Part shown: piece by piece, positions 34,219 through 43,437 of the stretch | Layout: every line of letters begins with the position of its first letter | Numbering within the stretch: the first letter of the stretch is position 1 | From: Seminibacterium arietis | GTDB taxonomy: Bacteria > Pseudomonadota > Gammaproteobacteria > Enterobacterales > Pasteurellaceae | DNA: 64,000 bases | Assembly (NCBI RefSeq): GCF_042675725.1 | Contig: NZ_JBHTJN010000011.1 | Span: 1-64,000 of the forward strand | Direction of reading: 5' to 3' | Position numbers and translations under genes: made by a program | The notes under the pieces: generated by a model | What the model was told of the DNA's origin: nothing | The model's input: only the letters and a program-made list of their open reading frames with translations | Database searches by the model: none

Positions 34219-35250
34219 TTATTTTGCTAATTTGACTTCCGTAACCCATTTATCAATTATCTTACTACGAACTTCATTTGCCCCAAATCGATCAAAATCA
34301 TAATTAATTAAATTTAATTCTGTTGGTTTAAGTGAATAAGGTGACGGTTTAGCATTAACATTAGTTGGAATATGATGGGATTGTGCTTTTTGCCAAGAGA
34401 GTTCTTGAGCTTCTTTTGACATAACCCAATCTGCAAATAATTTTGCATTTTCCAAATTTCTTGCTTTTTTAATGATGCTAATCCCACCTAGTTCATAACC
34501 AGTTCCTTCACAAGGCACAACTAGCTCAATAGGTGCTCCATTTGCTTTTTCAAAGGAATAATTTTGTAAAAATCCAACTCCAATTGCTGTCTCACCCCTT
34601 GCAGTATTTCTTGAAGGAGCCGTACCAGCTTTAGGATATTGAGAAACATTTTTATGAAGTTTTTTCAAATAATCAAAAGCCTTATCTTCTCCCCACAACT
34701 GGATAAATGTCGCAATCGCTGTATAGGCAGTACCTGAACTTTGTGGATCTGCTAATTGAATCTCGTTTTTAAGGCGAGGATCAAGGAGATCTTTCCAGCA
34801 TTTTGGAGTTTGAGTAATACCTAACTGTTTTAATCTCTCAGTATTTACACCAAATCCTAAAACCCCCATGTATACAACAGAACTGTTTCCATTCCCCAAT
34901 TTTTGGAATTGAGGCAACACTTCTGCTAATTTCGGTGAAGAGTAAGGTTCAACAAGACCAAGTTCTACAGCCTGTAAATGAGTATCAAATGGTCCACCAA
35001 ACCAAACATCAGCCTGAGGATTATTTTTCTCTGCTACCATTTTCGCCAAAGTACTACCTGAACTATTGCGAATAAATGAAGCTTGAATATTGTATTTTTC
35101 AGAAAAACCCTGAACTGCTTTTTCACATACTACATTTTGAGCACTACAATAAACTACTACTCTTCCCGATGGCTCAGCTAGTGTTTGAGAGCTAAATAAC
35201 TCTGCAAAAAGCAACGTAGAAAGAGACAAAGCAACTTTAGATAATTTCAT
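34219..35250 (-). CDS. afuA: AfuA-like periplasmic binding protein, copy 2
   Basis: Periplasmic binding protein of the importer with a signal peptide (cleavage near TLA-EPSGRV). The mature start, GRVVVYCSAQNVVCEKA, and the GYELGGISIIKKARN segment are shared with the neighbouring copy. A Tyr-Tyr iron-binding pair as in FbpA is not visible. The start at 35250 is chosen because AGGAGG directly abuts the ATG at 35256 but is 6 nt from this one. It is a tandem paralogue of the gene at 35278, by eye about two-thirds identical. Confidence 0.88.
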   Translation of the reverse strand: MKLSKVALSLSTLLFAELFSSQTLAEPSGRVVVYCSAQNVVCEKAVQGFSEKYNIQASFIRNSSGSTLAKMVAEKNNPQADVWFGGPFDTHLQAVELGLVEPYSSPKLAEVLPQFQKLGNGNSSVVYMGVLGFGVNTERLKQLGITQTPKCWKDLLDPRLKNEIQLADPQSSGTAYTAIATFIQLWGEDKAFDYLKKLHKNVSQYPKAGTAPSRNTARGETAIGVGFLQNYSFEKANGAPIELVVPCEGTGYELGGISIIKKARNLENAKLFADWVMSKEAQELSWQKAQSHHIPTNVNAKPSPYSLKPTELNLINYDFDRFGANEVRSKIIDKWVTEVKLAK

Positions 35251-35277
35251 ATTCATCCTCCTAGTAAGAATGATCTT

Positions 35278-36318
35278 TTATTTAACTAATTTAACTTCAT
35301 TAATCCATTTTGTAATTAAACGCTTACGCTCCGTAGCATCACCATATTTTTCAAAATCATAATTAATAAGTTTCAATTTTTTAGGGTCAAACGCTACTGG
35401 TGATTGTTCAGCAGTAGTATTAGTTAAAGTTTGGAAAGATTTTCCTTTTTTCCAAGCTAATTCTTGACCTTCTTTTGATAATGCCCAATCTACAAATAAT
35501 TTAGCATTGTCTAAATTTCTTGCCCCTTTAATGATGCTAACACCACCCAATTCGTAACCAGTACCTTCACAAGGCACGATCATTTCTATCGGAGCTCCTT
35601 GTTGTTTTTGCAACGCATAGTCATGCAAGAAACCAATTCCTACTACAGTTTCACCACGGGCAGTATTATTAGAAGGAGTAATTCCTGATTTTGTGTACTG
35701 TGAAATATTTGGGTGCAACTGTTTAAAGTAATCGAAAGCCTTGTCTTCTCCCCAAATTTGAATGAAAGTCGCAATCGCTGTATAAGCGGTGCCAGAACTT
35801 TGTGGGTCTGCGATTTGAATCTCACCTTTTAAGCGAGGATCAGTTAAGTCTTTCCAGCATTTTGGTACTTCAGTAATACCTAATTTTTTCAACCGCTCAG
35901 TGTTAACTCCAAACCCTAAAATGCCCATATAAATAGCTGATGTATAGTTACCTTTCATTTTAGCTGGATCTTGAAAACGCTCTACAATTTGCTCAATATT
36001 CGCTGAGCGATATGGCGTTAATAATTCCATTTCTGCTGCTTGAGCTTGAGGATCTAATGTTCCACCATACCACACATCTGCTTGTGGATTATTTTTTTCC
36101 GCCTCAATTTTAGCTAAAGTACTACCTGAACCATTGCGAATGAAAGAAGTTTTAACATCATATTTCTCACCAAATGCTCTAGTTTCAGCTTCGCACATTT
36201 CATTAGTTGCACTGCAATAAACTATTAAACGCCCCTTTGCCATAGCTTGGGATGACAACATAAGTCCAGTGGTAAAAAGTGCGGTGGAAATTGCGACAGA
36301 AAGTTTTTTTAATTGCAT
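35278..36318 (-). CDS. afuA: AfuA-like periplasmic binding protein, copy 1
   Basis: First gene of the afu operon. The 346 residues include a signal peptide (cleavage near AMA-KG), then GRLIVYCSATNEMCEAETRA, RNGSGSTLAKIEAEKNNPQADVWYGG and PCEGTGYELGGVSIIKGARN. Like the second copy, it lacks the adjacent tyrosines of FbpA-type ferric binding proteins. AfuA of Actinobacillus pleuropneumoniae binds hexose phosphates. RBS GAGGAGAAT precedes the ATG, and a perfect CRP site lies about 100 bp upstream. The actual ligand cannot be read from the sequence. Confidence 0.9.
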   Translation of the reverse strand: MQLKKLSVAISTALFTTGLMLSSQAMAKGRLIVYCSATNEMCEAETRAFGEKYDVKTSFIRNGSGSTLAKIEAEKNNPQADVWYGGTLDPQAQAAEMELLTPYRSANIEQIVERFQDPAKMKGNYTSAIYMGILGFGVNTERLKKLGITEVPKCWKDLTDPRLKGEIQIADPQSSGTAYTAIATFIQIWGEDKAFDYFKQLHPNISQYTKSGITPSNNTARGETVVGIGFLHDYALQKQQGAPIEMIVPCEGTGYELGGVSIIKGARNLDNAKLFVDWALSKEGQELAWKKGKSFQTLTNTTAEQSPVAFDPKKLKLINYDFEKYGDATERKRLITKWINEVKLVK

Positions 36319-36391
36319 AAATATTCTCCTCTTGACTAGCAGTTTTAATTAATTAAGTACTCTCATAGCACTACTATTAAAATACCTCGCA

Positions 36392-36434
36392 ATGCTACAC
36401 TAAAATAAAATAAAATAATGTGAATTTAGTCACA
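36392..36434 (-). promoter_or_regulatory. CRP site upstream of afuAABC
   Basis: TGTGA-ATTTAG-TCACA (36419-36434) is a perfect CRP palindrome. On the minus strand a weak -10 TAGCAT (36397-36392) would place the start near 36385, about 41 bp from the centre of the palindrome, a class II arrangement. The site could also affect the divergent udk gene (start 36531). Confidence 0.72.
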
Positions 36435-36530
36435 GAATAAGATATTGATTTTATTTATTCGCTAAATTATTATCAAAAACATTAATTTTTCTTTATAATT
36501 CTATTTACGACAATTTATTCGAGTTTACCT

Positions 36531-37172
36531 ATGTCAGATCAATCTTGCATTATTATTGCCATCACTGGTGCTTCTGCTTCTGGAAAAAGTTTAATAGCAT
36601 CAACTATCTATAAAGAACTATGTGAAGAGTTGGGTTACAAAGAAATTGGTATTATTTCTGAAGATAGCTACTACAAAGATCAAAGCCATTTAGCATTAGA
36701 AGAGCGAGTTAAAACTAACTATGATCACCCTAATTCAATGGATCGTGATCTATTAATTGAACATTTGCAAAAATTAAAGTCTGGTGAGGCGGTAGATATT
36801 CCCGTATACAGTTATGTAGAACATACTCGCACTGATCAAATAACCCATTTCAAACCAAAAAAAATTATAATCTTAGAAGGAATCTTACTTCTTACTGATG
36901 AACGAGTGCGACAAGAAGCTAATATTTCAGTGTTTGTTGATACCCCATTAGATATTTGCTTTATCCGTCGTCTAAAACGAGACATGGAAGAGCGAGGTCG
37001 CTCACTCCAATCTGTAATTGAACAATACAGAGCAACTGTTCGCCCTATGTTTTTACAATTCATTGAACCATCTAAGCAGTATGCTGATATTATCTTTCCA
37101 AGGGGTGGAAAAAACCGCATTGCGGTCAATATGTTAAAAGCCCAAATTCTGCAGTTGCTAGGAAAAAAATAA
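36531..37172 (+). CDS. udk: uridine kinase
   Basis: Phosphorylates uridine and cytidine with GTP or ATP in pyrimidine salvage. The 213 residues match the family. The P-loop is GASASGKS (13-20), followed by the SEDSYYKDQ and YDHPNSMD substrate segments and ILEGILLL (Walker B). An -10 like TATAAT lies at 36494-36499. It starts an apparent udk-dcd-AsmA-like operon with an 11-nt gap to dcd. Confidence 0.96.
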   Translation: MSDQSCIIIAITGASASGKSLIASTIYKELCEELGYKEIGIISEDSYYKDQSHLALEERVKTNYDHPNSMDRDLLIEHLQKLKSGEAVDIPVYSYVEHTRTDQITHFKPKKIIILEGILLLTDERVRQEANISVFVDTPLDICFIRRLKRDMEERGRSLQSVIEQYRATVRPMFLQFIEPSKQYADIIFPRGGKNRIAVNMLKAQILQLLGKK

Positions 37173-37183
37173 GGATAAATAAT

Positions 37184-37768
37184 ATGCGTTTGTGTGACTC
37201 TGATATTGAACGTTATCTAGATGAAAATATTATTTCTCTCACTCCTCGCCCAACGAAAGATAAAATCAACGGTGCAACTGTTGATGTAAGACTTGGGAAC
37301 TCTTTTCGTGTATTTCGAGAGCATACGGCTCCTTATATTGACTTAAGTGGACAAAAGGAAGAAGTAACAGCTCAACTTAATGCTGTAATGAGTGAGGAAA
37401 TTATCATTGCTGATAACGAGGCTTTTTTTCTCCATCCTGGTGAGCTTGCTCTTGCTACAACTTTAGAATCAGTAAAGCTACCTTCGAATATTATAGGCTG
37501 GTTAGATGGTCGTTCATCACTAGCACGATTAGGGCTAATGGTCCATGTGACTGCTCATCGTATTGATCCTGGTTGGGAAGGAAAAATCGTATTAGAGTTT
37601 TTTAACTCAGGAAAACTGCCATTAGCACTTCGTCCGAATATGGTAATCGGTGCATTAAGTTTTGAGACTCTCAGCGGACATGCTAGTCGCCCTTATAATT
37701 GTCGCATCGACGCAAAATACAAAAATCAACAAAATGCTGTTGCTAGCCGAATCAATGAAGATAAGTAA
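37184..37768 (+). CDS. dcd: dCTP deaminase
   Basis: Deaminates dCTP to dUTP, the main source of dTMP precursors in gamma-proteobacteria. The 194 residues equal E. coli Dcd length. The catalytic segment DGRSSLARLGLMVHVTAHRIDPGW is followed by KIVLEFFN with the catalytic Glu. The 3' end overlaps the next gene if that gene starts at 37755. Confidence 0.96.
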   Translation: MRLCDSDIERYLDENIISLTPRPTKDKINGATVDVRLGNSFRVFREHTAPYIDLSGQKEEVTAQLNAVMSEEIIIADNEAFFLHPGELALATTLESVKLPSNIIGWLDGRSSLARLGLMVHVTAHRIDPGWEGKIVLEFFNSGKLPLALRPNMVIGALSFETLSGHASRPYNCRIDAKYKNQQNAVASRINEDK

Positions 37769-39119
37769 AATGTGTAAAAAGATCACATGCGGTATAATTT
37801 TTATATTAGTTGTGATCTTTAGTTTTATTTATGTACACAAAAATCATATAGAACAAAAAATAATACCATTACTACATGAAAATAATATCGAATTTAACCA
37901 GTTGAGTTTTGATATTTTACCCACTCCAAAGTTGCAACTAGAAGAAGTTAAATTACAACTTAACACAAGTAAATTTCATTTTAAAAATATTATTATTTCA
38001 ACTTCCATATCATCTCTTCTTTTGAATAAAAAAATACAATTAGAAGAAATTTATTTACAACAAGGTGAAATCAAAAATCCAAATTTCAATGAAGTAGATA
38101 TTGTTATTAAACCAACCGCACTTTATTTAAAAGATCTACTAGGTCTTATTAAAAAGAATAGTAATATGAAAACAATTAATAACGATTACTTAATTGAATT
38201 AAAAGCGACAGATCAACAAAACAACCGTGTCAAATTAAAGACTTACTCTACATTACAACCTGATAAAATAAAAATGAAATCTCTCGACTTAACAATTGAG
38301 ACACCTCAAGCTGTATTTAATCATTTAAATAAACTTAACCTTAAAGCAGAGAAAGGAGCGATAATATATTCGAAAGTGAATCATAATATCAATGTTAATT
38401 TTAATTCTATTCAAATAAATCATGTTAATTTTAACCAAATCGAAGGAAACATTAATAAAGATCATTTACAAATAAATGGAGATTTTGTTATTGATAAAAA
38501 TAATATAAAATTCAATTACACGCCTATTAATAATATTATTTCCCACCAAAATTCAACGCTACAAATAACGGCAAATTATTTAGATACAGACAAATGGCTC
38601 AGTGTATTGGAGCTTCCCGTAATACTAACAGGGAAATCTAATCTTAATGCAGATCTTTTATTAAAAAATAATATAATTCAGCAAGGAAATGTAAACTTTA
38701 ATATTACAATGGGAAATTTAAAAGGATTAAATATTCTCAATATTATAAGTCAGGGACTACCAATAAATTATCCTCAAGATATTTCACAAAACTTAGATAG
38801 CCCTTTCAATCAATTAACGGCTAAATTAGATTGGAATAGAGAATCACTTAATATTTCACAACTATTAATGTCAAATACATATTTTTATCTTAAAGGAGCT
38901 GGAAAAATTCAATTGCATAATATGCAATGTCTTTTTAAAATCAATCTCTATTCAAATGATGAAAAATATCAAGATATTACTCTACCTATTACATTTTTTG
39001 ATGATTGTTATTACCCAAAATACAAAGTAGAAATTAATAAATCTTTAAGAAAACAAATTAAAAACTTGTTAAAAGAAAAACTACAACAAAAACAAAATGA
39101 TACCGCACCTATTAAATAA
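37755..39119 (+). CDS. AsmA-like protein
   Basis: About 454 residues with one N-terminal membrane anchor (ITCGIIFILVVIFSFIYV) and a long periplasmic part rich in alternating beta-strand pattern, Asn and Lys. This resembles the AsmA family involved in outer-membrane lipid homeostasis. The open frame reaches back to 37662 inside dcd. The plausible starts are ATG 37755 (overlapping dcd by 14 nt) or ATG 37770 just after its stop. The C-terminal half (GKSNLNADLLLKNNIIQ..., near 300-330) has the typical AsmA GxG/LxAxL pattern. Its base composition is more AT-rich than its neighbours. Confidence 0.78.
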   Translation: MKISKMCKKITCGIIFILVVIFSFIYVHKNHIEQKIIPLLHENNIEFNQLSFDILPTPKLQLEEVKLQLNTSKFHFKNIIISTSISSLLLNKKIQLEEIYLQQGEIKNPNFNEVDIVIKPTALYLKDLLGLIKKNSNMKTINNDYLIELKATDQQNNRVKLKTYSTLQPDKIKMKSLDLTIETPQAVFNHLNKLNLKAEKGAIIYSKVNHNINVNFNSIQINHVNFNQIEGNINKDHLQINGDFVIDKNNIKFNYTPINNIISHQNSTLQITANYLDTDKWLSVLELPVILTGKSNLNADLLLKNNIIQQGNVNFNITMGNLKGLNILNIISQGLPINYPQDISQNLDSPFNQLTAKLDWNRESLNISQLLMSNTYFYLKGAGKIQLHNMQCLFKINLYSNDEKYQDITLPITFFDDCYYPKYKVEINKSLRKQIKNLLKEKLQQKQNDTAPIK

Positions 39120-39157
39120 AATTAAAAGTGCGGTGACTAACATCATAAAAAACAGCT

Positions 39158-40129
39158 TTAAGCATTATCAATCCCAAAGGACATCACATCGCTGATTTCA
39201 TCTACGTTTAATGCGATCATCAACAGTCGATCAACACCTAATGCAACGCCTGAGCAATTGGGTACACCTGCTTGCAATGCGGCTAAAAATCTATTATCAA
39301 TTTTTCGTTGTGGCAATCCCATTTTTTGTCGTAATCGATTATCCAACTCAAAACGATGTTGTTGTTCATTAGCATCCGTTAACTCATTAAATCCATTTGC
39401 CAATTCCAATCCTTTATAATAGAACTCGAAACGTTCTGCTACTCGATGATCTTCCGAACTAATTTGAGCTAACGCAGCTTGTGTTGAAGGGAAATGATAT
39501 ACTGCGATAGGTCTGGTTTTACCGATTTCAGGCTCAACAAGAGTGCTAAATAAAAATTGCAGTAAAGTATCACGATCTTCATTTTCTGCACCTGTTAAAT
39601 TTTGCTCTTGTGCTTTTTCAATAAGTTCCGATAATTCAGCTGAAAGCGGATCAATTCCTACATATTGCTGAAAAATAAATTGATAACTAACAGTTTCTGC
39701 TGATTCACAGTCTAAAATATTTTGTAATAAATCATCGACTTCATTAATTAAACGATACATATCAAAGTGCGGTCTGTACCATTCTAACATCGTAAATTCT
39801 GGATTATGTTTACGTCCTCTCTCCTCGTTACGAAATACTTTACACAATTGAAAAATTGGTCCACTACCAGCCGCAAGCAAGCGTTTCATATGATATTCTG
39901 GACTAGTAGAAAGCCAAAGTGTTTTCGACCGCTCTTTAAACGGAGAAATAAATTCACAGCTAAAAGTGGAAAGGTGAACATCTGTCACGCCAAATTCACT
40001 CAATACTGGAGTTTCCACTTCAAGCAAACCACGTTCAGTAAAAAAGCGACGAATTTCAGTTATAATTTTTGCTCTTGCCAATAAGTTTTTAATTGAAGCA
40101 GATGGTTGCCACTGAGGTTCTAAAAGCAT
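39158..40129 (-). CDS. epmA: elongation factor P--(R)-beta-lysine ligase
   Basis: Attaches beta-lysine to a conserved lysine of elongation factor P, helping ribosomes through polyproline. The 323 residues form a class II lysyl-tRNA-synthetase-like catalytic core without the anticodon-binding domain. Motif 2 is FRNEERGRKHNPEFTMLEWY (near 100-119), motif 3 is GVALGVDRLLMI (near 296-307). It is divergent from frdABCD, the same arrangement as in E. coli. Confidence 0.95.
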   Translation of the reverse strand: MLLEPQWQPSASIKNLLARAKIITEIRRFFTERGLLEVETPVLSEFGVTDVHLSTFSCEFISPFKERSKTLWLSTSPEYHMKRLLAAGSGPIFQLCKVFRNEERGRKHNPEFTMLEWYRPHFDMYRLINEVDDLLQNILDCESAETVSYQFIFQQYVGIDPLSAELSELIEKAQEQNLTGAENEDRDTLLQFLFSTLVEPEIGKTRPIAVYHFPSTQAALAQISSEDHRVAERFEFYYKGLELANGFNELTDANEQQHRFELDNRLRQKMGLPQRKIDNRFLAALQAGVPNCSGVALGVDRLLMIALNVDEISDVMSFGIDNA

Positions 40130-40298
40130 AATTTTTTCCTTTCATTACTTTAATTGAGATTATTTTATATCAAGAAAAAAACAAACGGAAAAATAATAAA
40201 AATTTCTTTCAAAAGTACCGCACTTTTGCTCAATAATCAGATTGAATGAGAGTTATTATCATCTTAACCGCCAATTTTTATTAACATTTATGTAACTT

Positions 40299-40340
40299 TT
40301 TGAGTTGGATCACAATTTTGCATTTTTCTTCTGCTATTTT
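40299..40340 (+). promoter_or_regulatory. frd promoter with CRP/FNR-type box
   Basis: TTTGA-GTTGGA-TCACA (40299-40314) matches the CRP consensus at 9 of 10 positions and the overlapping TTGAG-TTGG-ATCAC matches FNR at 8 of 10. An extended -10, TGC-TATTTT (TATTTT 40335-40340), gives a start near 40347, about 41 bp from the box centre, as expected for a class II activator. The rest of the 40130-40452 gap holds only one uptake signal (near 40218) and AT-rich leader. Confidence 0.62.
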
Positions 40341-40452
40341 ATAAAAAAAAGTTATTCGAATTAAAAAAACATGTCAAAATATAAGCACCTTAATATTGAT
40401 TTCAATTTACTTGAAATTTGTTTTTTTACTTTCATCCTATTGGAGGAATATC

Positions 40453-42240
40453 GTGCAAACTGTTAATGTCGATATTGCAATTGTTGGTGCTGGCGGCGGT
40501 GGATTACGAGCAGCAATTGCAGCAGCAGAAGCAAATCCTAATTTAAAAATCGCATTAGTTTCAAAAGTTTACCCGATGCGTAGCCATACGGTTGCAGCAG
40601 AAGGTGGAGCTGCTGCAGTAATTAAAGAAGAAGATTCTTATGAAAAACATTTCCACGATACTGTGGCGGGTGGTGACTGGCTCTGTGAACAAGATGTAGT
40701 TGAGTATTTTGTAGAACACTCTCCAGTGGAAATGACTCAGCTTGAGCGTTGGGGCTGTCCTTGGAGTCGTAAGCAAGACGGAGATGTTAACGTTCGTCGT
40801 TTTGGTGGCATGAAAATTGAACGCACTTGGTTTGCTGCCGATAAAACAGGTTTTCATCTGCTACATACTCTATTTCAAACATCTATTCAATATCCGCAAA
40901 TTCAACGTTTTGATGAACATTTTGTACTTGATATTCTTGTAGATGACGGTCATGCACGTGGTATGGTCGCAATGAATATGATGGAAGGCACTCTAGTGCA
41001 AATTAATTCAAAGGCAGTTGTTATTGCAACTGGTGGTGGATGTCGTGCATTCCGTTTCAACACGAATGGTGGTATTGTCACAGGTGATGGACTCTCTATG
41101 GCTTACCGTCATGGCGTACCATTACGTGATATGGAGTTTGTCCAATACCACCCTACAGGCTTACCGAACACTGGAATTTTAATGACCGAAGGGTGTCGTG
41201 GCGAAGGCGGTATTTTAGTGAACAAAGATGGATACCGTTATTTACAAGATTATGGTTTAGGTCCAGAAACTCCTATTGGAAAACCTGAAAATAAATACAT
41301 GGAATTGGGACCTCGCGATAAAGTATCACAAGCATTTTGGCAAGAATGGCGTAAAGGTAATACATTGAAAACAGCCAAAGGCGTAGATGTAGTACATCTT
41401 GATCTACGACATCTAGGTGAAAAATATTTGCATGAACGCTTGCCATTTATTTGTGAATTAGCCCACGCCTACGAGGGAGTCGATCCAGCTAAGTCACCAA
41501 TCCCTGTCCGTCCAGTAGTACATTATACAATGGGTGGTATTGAAGTAGATTTCAACAGTGAAACTCGCATCAGAGGGCTATTTGCTGTAGGTGAATGTGC
41601 CTCTTCAGGTTTACACGGAGCAAACCGCTTAGGCTCCAATTCATTAGCGGAACTAGTAGTATTAGGTCGTGTAGCAGGTGAATACGCCGCACAACGTGCT
41701 TTAGAATCCACACCAATCAATCAAACTGCGATTGATTCTCAAGCTAAAGATGTCATTCGTCGCTTAGAAGATTTGTACAATCAAGAAGGGAATGAATCTT
41801 GGTCGCAAATTCGTGATGAAATGGGTAACTCCATGGAAGAAGGTTGTGGCATTTATCGTACAGAAGAGAGTATGCAACAAACTGTAGATAAAATTGCAGA
41901 ATTGAGAGAAAGATACAAACGCATTCGAATAGCAGATCGCTCAAGTGTGTTCAATACTAACGTATTATATACTGTAGAATTAGGTTATATTTTAGATGTC
42001 GCTCAATCTATAGCAAATTCAGCTTTAGAACGCAAAGAATCACGTGGTGCTCATCAACGCTTAGACTATACTGAACGCGATGATGTAAATTATTTGAAAC
42101 ATACACTAGCATTTTATACCCCTGAGGGTACTCCTCGTATAGAATACAGTAATGTAAAAATCACTAAATCTCAACCAGCTAAACGTGTTTATGGTGCTGA
42201 AGCCGAAGCACAAGAAGCTGCAGCAAAAGCTAAGGAGTAA
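40453..42240 (+). CDS. frdA: fumarate reductase flavoprotein subunit
   Basis: Catalytic subunit of quinol:fumarate reductase, the terminal reductase of anaerobic fumarate respiration. The start is GTG 40453 (MQTVNVDIAIVGAGGGGLRA) behind GGAGGA; an upstream open frame to 40396 is not family-like. The 595 residues include the FAD fold (VGAGGGG), H45 for covalent FAD (RSHTVAAEGG), the HPTG active-site loop and GLHGANRLGSNSL near 375-388. It is followed by frdB (4-nt gap), frdC and frdD in one operon. Confidence 0.97.
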   Translation: MQTVNVDIAIVGAGGGGLRAAIAAAEANPNLKIALVSKVYPMRSHTVAAEGGAAAVIKEEDSYEKHFHDTVAGGDWLCEQDVVEYFVEHSPVEMTQLERWGCPWSRKQDGDVNVRRFGGMKIERTWFAADKTGFHLLHTLFQTSIQYPQIQRFDEHFVLDILVDDGHARGMVAMNMMEGTLVQINSKAVVIATGGGCRAFRFNTNGGIVTGDGLSMAYRHGVPLRDMEFVQYHPTGLPNTGILMTEGCRGEGGILVNKDGYRYLQDYGLGPETPIGKPENKYMELGPRDKVSQAFWQEWRKGNTLKTAKGVDVVHLDLRHLGEKYLHERLPFICELAHAYEGVDPAKSPIPVRPVVHYTMGGIEVDFNSETRIRGLFAVGECASSGLHGANRLGSNSLAELVVLGRVAGEYAAQRALESTPINQTAIDSQAKDVIRRLEDLYNQEGNESWSQIRDEMGNSMEEGCGIYRTEESMQQTVDKIAELRERYKRIRIADRSSVFNTNVLYTVELGYILDVAQSIANSALERKESRGAHQRLDYTERDDVNYLKHTLAFYTPEGTPRIEYSNVKITKSQPAKRVYGAEAEAQEAAAKAKE

Positions 42241-42244
42241 GTAG

Positions 42245-43015
42245 ATGGTCAACCAAACAGTGATGAAAATCGAAATCTTACGGTACAATCCAGAAGAAGA
42301 TAAAGAACCTTATCTACGGTCTTATGACGTCCCTTATGACAGTCAAACTTCTTTGCTAGATGCATTAGGCTATATTAAAGATAAACTTGAACCTGAACTT
42401 TCCTATCGTTGGTCTTGCCGCATGGCAATTTGTGGTTCTTGTGGGATGATGGTAAATAATAAACCTAAATTGGCTTGTAAAACATTTTTACGTGACTACA
42501 GCGGTCATATGAGAATTGAACCTTTAGCTAACTTCCCAATTGAAAGAGATTTAGTTGTGGATCTAAGCCATTTTATTGAAAGTTTAGAAAGTATTAAGCC
42601 TTATATTATTGGTAACCAAGCACCTGAACTAGATGGGAAACCACATCCATCAGCAGAATTAGCGAAAAGTCGTACTAAACAAACACCTGCACAATTAGAA
42701 AAATATCGCCGATTCTCAATGTGTATCAATTGTGGTCTATGTTATGCTGCTTGTCCGCAGTTTGGTTTAAATCCAGAGTTCGTAGGTCCTGCAGCTCTTA
42801 CTTTAGCTCACCGTTATAATTTAGATAACCGTGATCATGGTAAAGCTGAACGAATGAAGATTTTAAACGGTAAAAATGGCGTATGGAGTTGTACTTTCGT
42901 TGGTTACTGTTCAGAAGTTTGTCCTAAACATGTACAACCCTCTGAGGCAGTCAACCAAGGTAAAATAGAAAGTGCTAAAGACTATGTTTTCGCGATGCTA
43001 AAACCGCAAAAATAA
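42245..43015 (+). CDS. frdB: fumarate reductase iron-sulfur subunit
   Basis: Electron-transfer subunit, 256 residues. The [2Fe-2S] ligands lie in SCRMAICGSCG (near 58-68) with a further Cys in LACKTF. The [4Fe-4S] and [3Fe-4S] ligands lie in CINCGLCYAACP (near 160-171) and CTFVGYCSEVCPKH (near 218-231). An alternative start at the second Met (MKIEILRY) would drop six residues. The stop and the frdC start are 10 nt apart. Confidence 0.97.
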   Translation: MVNQTVMKIEILRYNPEEDKEPYLRSYDVPYDSQTSLLDALGYIKDKLEPELSYRWSCRMAICGSCGMMVNNKPKLACKTFLRDYSGHMRIEPLANFPIERDLVVDLSHFIESLESIKPYIIGNQAPELDGKPHPSAELAKSRTKQTPAQLEKYRRFSMCINCGLCYAACPQFGLNPEFVGPAALTLAHRYNLDNRDHGKAERMKILNGKNGVWSCTFVGYCSEVCPKHVQPSEAVNQGKIESAKDYVFAMLKPQK

Positions 43016-43025
43016 GGAGTGTAAA

Positions 43026-43427
43026 ATGACAACAATAGCAAGTAAACGCAAAAAATATGTACGCGAGATGAAAGCCTCTTGGTGGAAAAAGTTGGATTTT
43101 TACAAATTTTATGTGTTGCGTGAAAGTACTGCTGTACCAACTATTTGGTTCTGTCTAGAACTATTTTATGGCTTGATTTGTCTGGGGAGTGAAAATAGTT
43201 TTCAAACAGATTTCATCGGATTTTTACAAAATCCAATTGTAGTAATTCTCAATATTATCACTCTAGGTGCAGTATTGCTCAACAGTGCTACATTCTTTAA
43301 TATGGCACCGCAAATGATGAATCTTATCATTAAAAATGAACGTATTGACATAAAGTTGCTATCCCGTATCTTTTGGGGAGTAACATTATTAGTTAGTATC
43401 GTTACCCTAATTTTGGTTTTATTATAG
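43026..43427 (+). CDS. frdC: fumarate reductase membrane anchor subunit C
   Basis: A 133-residue membrane anchor with three hydrophobic segments. It starts MTTIASKRKKYVREMKASWW and carries a conserved RESTAVPTIWF segment near 36-46, with the Glu that takes part in quinol oxidation in this family. RBS AAGGAG precedes the ATG. With FrdD it forms the quinone-binding membrane domain. Confidence 0.94.
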   Translation: MTTIASKRKKYVREMKASWWKKLDFYKFYVLRESTAVPTIWFCLELFYGLICLGSENSFQTDFIGFLQNPIVVILNIITLGAVLLNSATFFNMAPQMMNLIIKNERIDIKLLSRIFWGVTLLVSIVTLILVLL

Positions 43428-43437
43428 GGAGGCAAAC

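Noticed and set aside
37662..37754. Upstream start of the AsmA-like ORF inside dcd
   Set aside because: The first 31 codons overlap dcd in another frame and do not resemble a signal or anchor; the ATG at 37755 or 37770 fits better.
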